Source: Candidatus Onthoplasma faecigallinarum (GTDB lineage Bacteria; Bacillota; Clostridia; Christensenellales; UBA1242). From it: a stretch of 35,134 bases of DNA. The stretch covers positions 1 to 35,134 of the forward strand of contig DVMB01000071.1 in the NCBI GenBank assembly GCA_018715225.1. The letters are read 5' to 3'. A program made the position numbers and the translations under genes. A model generated the notes under the pieces. The model was not told where the DNA came from and made no database searches. It saw only the letters and a list, made by a program, of their open reading frames with translations. Shown piece after piece: positions 28,965-35,134 of the stretch (positions are counted from its first letter, which is position 1; the number at the start of each line of letters is the position of its first letter).

Positions 28965-28997
28965 CAAAAAAATAATACGCACGAATTTGTGCGTATT
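28965..28997 (-). terminator. Intrinsic terminator after the amidase gene
   Basis: Perfect 9-bp stem AATACGCAC-GAATTT-GTGCGTATT; minus strand continues into ATTTTTTTG. Confidence 0.7.
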
Positions 28998-29024
28998 TAA
29001 AAGGAAAAACAAAGAAAATACATA

Positions 29025-30083
29025 TTAGTTTGGATTTGCTCTCCCCGAGCTAGCCTCTAATGCCCTCCATGTATTAGCACCAACTATCCCGTCCACGGTC
29101 AAACCATTTTCGCTCTGGAAAGAGCGTACCGCATTCTCTGTCTCCGGGCCGAAAATTCCATCTAAATCAGTTATAGGATATAGGTACGACAACAACAAAC
29201 GCTGCAAGTACAGGACAGCACTCCTTCTACTTCCTCTACGCAGGACATATGCAGTTGGGTCAATGTTCAACAACGCTGACCAAGTATTTGGACCCACTAT
29301 ACCATCTTGAGTTAGACCATTGTTTGCCTGGAAATTGATGACTGCTCTATAAGTATTCCCGCCAAAAATGCCATCTGTTTGCAAGCCATAACCGTATTGA
29401 TTCAAAAGGTATTGCAACATTTCTACAAAATTATTACGATCTCCCTGCCTAACCAATGGTAAATTTTGAATTTCCCTGGCGACATATGGTACACCTAAAA
29501 AGTTACATACACCAATGCATGTACTCTCCCCAACATTCAACACAAAACTTGGGTTGAGCATAAGTTTCGCCTCTTCAAAATTGGTCATAAACCCAGCCTC
29601 CACTAGACTAGACGGAAAATTCACATTCGAAAGCACGCCTATAGATGTTGTTCCAACGAATCGACCTCTCCTTCCTGTATTGTTGACCAGTTGTTCAAAG
29701 ATCTCTTCACTCAACTGTCTACTCTGTTCTGGATATGGGTTGTAAGGGCTGTAGTAGACTTCTATCCCTTGAGCAGAGTTGAAACTCGTTCCCGTACCAA
29801 AAGCGTTATAGGCAAAAGTTACCAATAAACTAAGTCCCGCCCGATTGGCTCTAACCACTCGTGTAGAGACGCTTATATCCTGTATCTCTGGGTGCACGTC
29901 GTACACATTATATCCACATCTTAGACACGCTATTATAAAATCAATTTTTGCTTGTTTATTAAATTCGTTCTCATAAAAACTCCTACCTATATACGGCATA
30001 ATAGGAGTTCTCTTTCCTGCCGTGGGCGGATTGAGCCCATGTTCATCATTCGCTCCAATCAAAAAATCACTTGCTATTGCCAT
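29025..30083 (-). CDS. N-acetylmuramoyl-L-alanine amidase-like (Amidase_3) protein with two PG_binding_1 domains
   Basis: GANDEHG..., EAGFMTNFEEAKLM, two PG-binding modules (VEMLQYLLNQYGYGLQTDGIFGGNTYRAVINFQ; VLYLQRLLL...DGIFGPETENAVRSFQ). GAGGTG SD favours the ATG at 30083 over the longer ORF start at 30194. Confidence 0.85.
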   Translation of the reverse strand: MAIASDFLIGANDEHGLNPPTAGKRTPIMPYIGRSFYENEFNKQAKIDFIIACLRCGYNVYDVHPEIQDISVSTRVVRANRAGLSLLVTFAYNAFGTGTSFNSAQGIEVYYSPYNPYPEQSRQLSEEIFEQLVNNTGRRGRFVGTTSIGVLSNVNFPSSLVEAGFMTNFEEAKLMLNPSFVLNVGESTCIGVCNFLGVPYVAREIQNLPLVRQGDRNNFVEMLQYLLNQYGYGLQTDGIFGGNTYRAVINFQANNGLTQDGIVGPNTWSALLNIDPTAYVLRRGSRRSAVLYLQRLLLSYLYPITDLDGIFGPETENAVRSFQSENGLTVDGIVGANTWRALEASSGRANPN

Positions 30084-30367
30084 TTTCACCTCATAATCTT
30101 GTATGAGTATGGATTGAAAAATGTTAATATTTTTATTTACATACATTAAACTACTCTTTATTCTATTGCAAGAAATAATATATATAATAATCATGTAAAT
30201 ATTGATACCTAAATAAATTATAGATAGACAGCAAAATTAAACTCTCAATCAACTGACAAACTTAATCAAAATCTTAAATTATCTTTGAATACAAAAAATT
30301 GAGATAAAATCTATATATAAAGAAAACAATTTTCTTACGAAAATATGTTTTGTTGTTAACACAATAA

Positions 30368-30397
30368 AAAATTTTAAGCTTTTTAACTTAAAATTTT
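30368..30397. terminator. Intrinsic terminator downstream of the HD gene
   Basis: Perfect 11-bp stem AAAATTTTAAG-ctttttaa-CTTAAAATTTT with T-rich flanks on both strands. Confidence 0.5.
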
Positions 30398-30461
30398 ATT
30401 TTTTATTATTTTATTTAATAATTTACAAATTAAAATTTTTAATAAAATTTATGTCAATAAT

Positions 30462-31049
30462 TTACTCGTCTAAGTAAGTAGCCATAAAATCTGCCATATG
30501 CATCAATACACAATTAGGATATCTTGTGAATGCTTCACTCAAATCAGTGCCAGCCTGTGCTCGTGGATCAAATCCTCCCATGTGCCAGTTGATACACATT
30601 GCTTCTTCTCTGGTTAGACGCATATATCCGCTTATGATATATACAGATTTCTCCCCGTGCCCATAAGGTAATGTGTTGTGATACGCATAATATGGAACTT
30701 GCACCCATTGCCCATCGATCTTTTGATTTTTATAATCTAAGGTATAGGTGTTGACTTTACATATGTCATGTAGCAACGAGATAATTGCTATACTTTCATT
30801 CGATATATGTTTTTCATAATCATCTCCATATTCGTTGATGATTAGATTTTTGAATCTATTGTACACATTGATAGAATGAGATGCCAGTCCTCCCTCAAAG
30901 ACGGAATGCCTCCTGCCCGACGCTGGAGCGGTGAAAAAATCACATGAATTCATTAGATAATCAAGCAATTTATCTGCTCCCTCTCGCTTTATGTTTTCTT
31001 TATAGATTTTAATAAATTCGTCTTTGTATTCTTGTGCTGACTTTTCCAT
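30462..31049 (-). CDS. HD-domain phosphohydrolase
   Basis: FEGGLASHSINVYNRF ... AIISLLHDICKVNTY; downstream GHGEKSVYII and NWHMGG. Confidence 0.82.
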   Translation of the reverse strand: MEKSAQEYKDEFIKIYKENIKREGADKLLDYLMNSCDFFTAPASGRRHSVFEGGLASHSINVYNRFKNLIINEYGDDYEKHISNESIAIISLLHDICKVNTYTLDYKNQKIDGQWVQVPYYAYHNTLPYGHGEKSVYIISGYMRLTREEAMCINWHMGGFDPRAQAGTDLSEAFTRYPNCVLMHMADFMATYLDE

Positions 31050-31056
31050 ATCTCTC

Positions 31057-32364
31057 CTATCTTTCTTTGTATGTTGTATGCAAATACTGCTTTGCTTTGT
31101 CGCTCAAAGGTGCGGTCAAAAATTCATCATAGAGCATTTTGATCACAGGGTTTTCATAACTAGATTTCAGTTTCATAATATCATCCTGATGATACAAATT
31201 TTCTGCTCTCTTTATTACAGCGGTATCATTATCTGCCTGTTTTGGCTGACCGCCTCCGCCTACACACCCATTTGGACAAGCCATAACTTCTATCATATCA
31301 AAATGCTTGGATTTTAATTTGTCTAGCACAGTTCTAGCCGCCATAGTACCAAAAATGACACACAACTTGACATCTCTACCTAGCAATTTGACTGTAGCCG
31401 TCTTCACATCTTTGTATCCACGCAATTTCTTGAAATGCAACAGATCAGCTGGTGGATTTTCTCCTGTCGTAATATGGTATGCCGTCCTGACCGCTGCCTC
31501 CATCACTCCACCACTGGCTCCAAAGATCACTCCCGCTCCACTTCCAGTAGGGAACGCCTCGTCAAAAGGAGTGTCTTTCAAAGATTTGAAATTGATCTTT
31601 TGTTTTTTCAAAAGTTTTCCCATCTCTCTAGCAGACACAACAAAATCTGTATCCTGCCCATAGAGCCCACGGAGTTCATCTCTCTTTATCTCAAATTTTT
31701 TTGCCACACATGGCGTCATAGCGACTAGGACGATGTCGCTTGGATCAACCTTTATCTTCTTTGAAAAATAATTTTTTATGACGCTTGCTTGCATTGATAT
31801 AGGACTTTTGCAACTAGATAAATTAGGTATGTATTTAGGATAAAAAGTCTCAACAAACTTTACCCATGCAGGACAACAACTGGTAAACTGTGGCAAAACC
31901 TTGTTGTTTTTTATCCTGTCGATAAGTTCACTAGCCTCTTCCATGATTGTGAGATCCGCACCAAATGCCACATCAAAAACATAGTCCGCACCCAACTTCT
32001 TTAATGCCGATACCATTTTGCCAGCGACAAATTCGCCCGCAGGATAATTGAACATCTCGCCTAGGGACACTCTAACCGCTGGGCTTGTCATGATTATCAC
32101 TGTCTTTTCTTTGTTGTTGATAGCGTCCATGAGAGACGCCGTATCATCTTGCTCAACGATGGACTCAACTGGGCAGACATTTGCACATTGTCCACAATTG
32201 ATGCACACAATGTCTTCACTATCATATTTCCAATAGCCCGCAACACCCATTTTCTTTTTGCAGACGTCTTTGCATTTTCCACAAAGCACACACTTGTTTT
32301 CTCTTCTCTTTATACTTGGGTTGTCATGACTGATTGGGACTCTTATCTCACTGTATTTATCCAT
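31057..32364 (-). CDS. [FeFe] hydrogenase (short form, two N-terminal [4Fe-4S] ferredoxin clusters)
   Basis: CVLCGKCKDVCKKK, CINCGQCANVCPVES; H-cluster motifs TSCCPAWVK, MTPCVAKKFE, MACPNGCVGGGGQP. Confidence 0.92.
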   Translation of the reverse strand: MDKYSEIRVPISHDNPSIKRRENKCVLCGKCKDVCKKKMGVAGYWKYDSEDIVCINCGQCANVCPVESIVEQDDTASLMDAINNKEKTVIIMTSPAVRVSLGEMFNYPAGEFVAGKMVSALKKLGADYVFDVAFGADLTIMEEASELIDRIKNNKVLPQFTSCCPAWVKFVETFYPKYIPNLSSCKSPISMQASVIKNYFSKKIKVDPSDIVLVAMTPCVAKKFEIKRDELRGLYGQDTDFVVSAREMGKLLKKQKINFKSLKDTPFDEAFPTGSGAGVIFGASGGVMEAAVRTAYHITTGENPPADLLHFKKLRGYKDVKTATVKLLGRDVKLCVIFGTMAARTVLDKLKSKHFDMIEVMACPNGCVGGGGQPKQADNDTAVIKRAENLYHQDDIMKLKSSYENPVIKMLYDEFLTAPLSDKAKQYLHTTYKER

Positions 32365-32367
32365 AAA

Positions 32368-33621
32368 TTATCCTTTGTTTAATATTTTTATTTCTACATC
32401 ATTGCTATAATCTTTGTAAGTCGTAACCGCATTGGCTACCTCTACAATTTTTTCATAAAAATTTTTCATGTTTTTAGGTCTAGCATATAGAGATACATTA
32501 TAGTTTTGTTGTAATTTTTCTTTCGCTTGATACACTTTCAATATATCGTCATCTTGATCGTATAATAAAATTAGGTTCTGTCTAGAAGATAGATGCACTT
32601 TTCTCTCAGCCAAAAGCATGGCGACTGGTTCGAATCCTATACTGCACCCAACTGCTGGAACACTGTTTCCGGTCAATTTTTCCACCATTTTGTCATATCT
32701 TCCGCCACCGCCGATTGCTCCAGAGAAGCCATCGGTATATATCTCATACACAGTGCCTGTATAATAGCCCTGTCCACGTACAATGGATATGTCGAATATT
32801 ATTTGAAAACGGTTGCCAGTAAGTTTCCCTAAATTTTCGATTAAATATTTGACATTGTTCACTACCGACTCATCAACCCCGTATTTTACAGATACATCTA
32901 TTCCGTTTTTTATGACATCGTTGATTGTGTCTACAAGGTTGTTTATCTTATCCGTATCAAAGCCTTTTTCTATCAACTCCATCATGACGCCTGTGATAGA
33001 AATTTTGTCTATCTTGTCTAGCGTAACGCATACCGTAGACACGTCCTCGTCCGCAAAGCCAGATGATCGCACAAGCGTGTTTAAAATTCGCCTATCATTT
33101 ATACGCAAAGTCAACTTTTCAAACCCCAATGAATAAAGCGTATCTAAACTTGTTTTCAATAGATCCAACTCAGCACTTATGCTCGTGTCGCCGAATATGT
33201 CAATATCGCATTGAATGAATTGTCTATTTCTGCCCCTTTGTGGACGCTCCGCTCTAAACGCCGAACCTATCTGGATAGATTTGAAGGGAGTGGGCAATTT
33301 TTCTCTATTGTTGGAGTACATTCTCACTAGAGGAACTGTTAGATCATATCTAAGACCCTCTTCCACGATGTCCGCTTCTGTCAAATTCGGTTTTGATAGA
33401 TCCAATTTGTCTCCACGCCTGATTGTCTTGAACATGAGACGCAAGTTGTCTCCACCCTCACTGCTATTCAAAAATTCTAGATTTTCTAGAATAGGTGTAT
33501 CTATCAAATTGTAGCCGTTGGACATATAACTATCTAGGATGATTCTCCTAAGACTTTCTCTTAAAGTCGCTTCATTTGGTAGATAATCAGCAGTCCCCCG
33601 TATTGGATTAAAATTCTTCAT
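32368..33621 (-). CDS. hisS: Histidyl-tRNA synthetase
   Basis: RGTADYLPNEA, EEGLRYDLTVPLVRM, FRAERPQRGRNRQFIQCDIDIFG, GGGGRYDKMVEKLTG. Start moved to MKNFNPIRG (AGGAG upstream). Confidence 0.95.
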   Translation of the reverse strand: MKNFNPIRGTADYLPNEATLRESLRRIILDSYMSNGYNLIDTPILENLEFLNSSEGGDNLRLMFKTIRRGDKLDLSKPNLTEADIVEEGLRYDLTVPLVRMYSNNREKLPTPFKSIQIGSAFRAERPQRGRNRQFIQCDIDIFGDTSISAELDLLKTSLDTLYSLGFEKLTLRINDRRILNTLVRSSGFADEDVSTVCVTLDKIDKISITGVMMELIEKGFDTDKINNLVDTINDVIKNGIDVSVKYGVDESVVNNVKYLIENLGKLTGNRFQIIFDISIVRGQGYYTGTVYEIYTDGFSGAIGGGGRYDKMVEKLTGNSVPAVGCSIGFEPVAMLLAERKVHLSSRQNLILLYDQDDDILKVYQAKEKLQQNYNVSLYARPKNMKNFYEKIVEVANAVTTYKDYSNDVEIKILNKG

Positions 33622-33631
33622 ACAAGCTCCT

Positions 33632-33665
33632 AAAAAAATAATTGCAAATTTTGTTTGCAATTATT
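33632..33665 (-). terminator. Intrinsic terminator between veg and hisS
   Basis: Perfect 12-bp stem AATAATTGCAAA-ttttg-TTTGCAATTATT followed on the minus strand by TTTTTTT. Confidence 0.65.
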
Positions 33666-33687
33666 ATAGGAAAAATAAACTTTTAAG

Positions 33688-33927
33688 TCAATCATTTGAT
33701 ATCTTTACTTCTCCACACAATATATCATTATATGAATATGTGTAGACCGAGTTTATATCTGTAGAACAAGATTTCACAGTAAACACACTGTTGTATACAT
33801 CTTCTATCCTTGCACGTAAACTGCTGATTTTCCTGCGTCCACGGTTTATATATAAATTGACTTCTTGTCCTTTCAGCATCATGATTTTCTGTTTAATGTT
33901 CTCTACTGTGTTTGGCATTTTTTTCAT
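33688..33927 (-). CDS. veg: Veg family protein
   Basis: VENIKQKIMMLKGQEVNLYINRGRRKISSLRARIEDVYNSVFTVK...YTYSYNDILCGEVKI matches the Veg pattern (GRRK, Y-PSVF, YSY-D-L). Confidence 0.85.
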   Translation of the reverse strand: MKKMPNTVENIKQKIMMLKGQEVNLYINRGRRKISSLRARIEDVYNSVFTVKSCSTDINSVYTYSYNDILCGEVKISND

Positions 33928-33961
33928 AGTCCACCCCTAGATATTTTTTGCCGAAAAAACA

Positions 33962-33991
33962 ATATTAATCACTGACGACAATATTAGTCAA
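33962..33991 (-). promoter_or_regulatory. Putative sigma-A promoter of veg
   Basis: Minus strand TTGACT-N18-TAATAT starting just after the upstream ORF stop. Confidence 0.4.
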
Positions 33992-33992
33992 A

Positions 33993-34832
33993 TTAATCTA
34001 GATAATCAATTAGATTGTCAGGAGCCTCTTCAAATACAGTATTCACTTTTGAATGATGACAGACCCCCGCATATAAATTCAAAAGAAAATGCAGGTCATA
34101 ATGCTTCAACAAAAATTCAATCTTCTCTTTTGTGCGTGGCACATGCCTAAATTTTCGTGCAAAATTTCCGTCCTCTATTATATCTTCGATAGGTACAGCC
34201 ATATTTTTGGTCAAATAACTGCTGATTATATTGACAAGTAAAAGCAGAGTTCGGTCTATAAGTTGATCTGTCAAAAATTGGTAATACGCTTGTTCGCCTT
34301 TTTGATCTATGATGCTAGATAAATATAGATATATTGGGTGCAGATTATCGACATCGACATTTTTTAAATTCAAAATATTTTCATATATATCCAAAGCCTT
34401 TTTCTCCTCGCCCTCGGCTATAATTTTCTTTTTGACATTGAATAGATGTACAGTGTCCCAATATGGACTGGTCTCGTCTAGATCTTCTCCCACATCTAAT
34501 ATTTTACTGATATATTCTAGTTCAGCAATGTCGTCAATGATAAATATTTGATTGACATCTCCGCCCTCTAGGTCAAATATGTCTATGCAAAAGACATTTT
34601 CTCCACGCCTCACACCCAATAGCACAAAATCTGGGCTATTCTTTATATAACCAACCAATGGACTATATTCTTTAGGAAAATCGGTGTGCCTTAGTCCTAG
34701 ATTGTCAACAAAACAAAGTTCGATCTCTCCGTCTAAATCTCCAATGTGGCTATCTTTCAGTTTGATAGAAATATTGAATTTTTTTTTATTTTCTTTCGTC
34801 CTACTTATTTTACTTATTAAATTTTCATCCAT
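33993..34832 (-). CDS. Hypothetical protein
   Basis: Long ORF; MDENLISKIS (34832) preferred over MSGLWW (34862) because the longer start lies inside a near-consensus promoter. Confidence 0.7.
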   Translation of the reverse strand: MDENLISKISRTKENKKKFNISIKLKDSHIGDLDGEIELCFVDNLGLRHTDFPKEYSPLVGYIKNSPDFVLLGVRRGENVFCIDIFDLEGGDVNQIFIIDDIAELEYISKILDVGEDLDETSPYWDTVHLFNVKKKIIAEGEEKKALDIYENILNLKNVDVDNLHPIYLYLSSIIDQKGEQAYYQFLTDQLIDRTLLLLVNIISSYLTKNMAVPIEDIIEDGNFARKFRHVPRTKEKIEFLLKHYDLHFLLNLYAGVCHHSKVNTVFEEAPDNLIDYLD

Positions 34833-34838
34833 GACATT

Positions 34839-34867
34839 ATTATACCACCAAAGTCCGCTCATTTCAA
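34839..34867 (-). promoter_or_regulatory. Near-consensus extended -10 promoter, predicted leaderless
   Basis: TTGAAA (34867-34862), N17, TGG-TATAAT (34844-34839); predicted +1 falls on the A of ATG at 34832. Confidence 0.65.
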
Positions 34868-34877
34868 TAGCAAAATG

Positions 34878-34900
34878 AAAAAAACTGGACTATTGCCCAG
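34878..34900 (-). terminator. Intrinsic terminator of the acidic-tail gene
   Basis: Minus strand CTGGGC-AATA-GTCCAG (one G-U) followed by TTTTTTT. Confidence 0.6.
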
Positions 34901-34901
34901 C

Positions 34902-35134
34902 CTAATCATCATCTTCTTCGTCATCGTCGTCATCGTCATCATCATCTTCGTCGTCGTCATCGTCGTCTTCTTCGTCGTCAATGATGCCAAGATCTAGGTC
35001 GTCATCATCATCGTCATCTTCATCATCGTCATCCTTATCTAGATCATCGGAAAAATCAAACTCGTCTACAATACCTGTAGTGTCTTCCAATTCGTCTTGA
35101 TCATAAATATCATCTGTCAAGCCATCATCGTCTT
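34902..35134 (-). CDS. C-terminal acidic tail of a protein truncated by the window, possibly RNA polymerase delta subunit (RpoE)
   Basis: Frame open to the window edge (DDDGLTDDIYDQDELEDTTG...), then Asp/Glu-rich tail to TAG, as in RpoE; the diagnostic N-terminal domain is outside the window. Confidence 0.5.
   Translation of the reverse strand, partial: DDDGLTDDIYDQDELEDTTGIVDEFDFSDDLDKDDDDEDDDDDDDLDLGIIDDEEDDDDDDEDDDDDDDDDEEDDD

Noticed and set aside
31307-31663. 118-aa plus-strand ORF (and overlapping 31435-31728)
   Set aside because: Antisense to the well-supported [FeFe] hydrogenase.
32627-32637. GGTTCGAATCC, resembling a tRNA T-arm
   Set aside because: Lies within conserved hisS coding sequence and has no acceptor, D or anticodon arms around it.

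Overview
Low-GC window that looks like a spore-forming Firmicutes/Clostridia-type chromosome; I found no mobile element, CRISPR array, rRNA or tRNA. From left to right: 3' end of pheT (+); a gerA-type germinant-receptor operon gerAA-AB-AC (-), preceded on the same strand by a 1483-aa FnIII-like lipoprotein with a transglutaminase-like domain whose Cys is apparently lost; a PRC-barrel protein (+); a ferritin-like protein (-); a P-type ATPase (+); a hypothetical (-); a small locus (14.7-17.0 kb) with a coiled-coil ORF, a SLOG/DUF1273-like Rossmann protein divergent from an XRE regulator over a perfect dyad, and a DisA_N/DAC-like protein; an acyl-ACP thioesterase coupled to a 2711-aa membrane-anchored Ig-like surface protein (-); spoIIR-sleB-ypeB (-); a peptidoglycan-binding amidase (-); hisS-[FeFe] hydrogenase-HD hydrolase operon (-); veg (-); a hypothetical with a likely leaderless promoter (-); and an acidic tail resembling RpoE (delta), cut by the window edge. 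The best candidate for something undescribed is the XRE / SLOG-like / DAC-like locus with its symmetric divergent promoter-operator. Also notable are a pseudo-transglutaminase lipoprotein beside gerA, a predicted leaderless promoter at 34.8 kb, and plus-strand terminators embedded in convergent ORFs. All family calls come from reading motifs by eye; no database search was possible.
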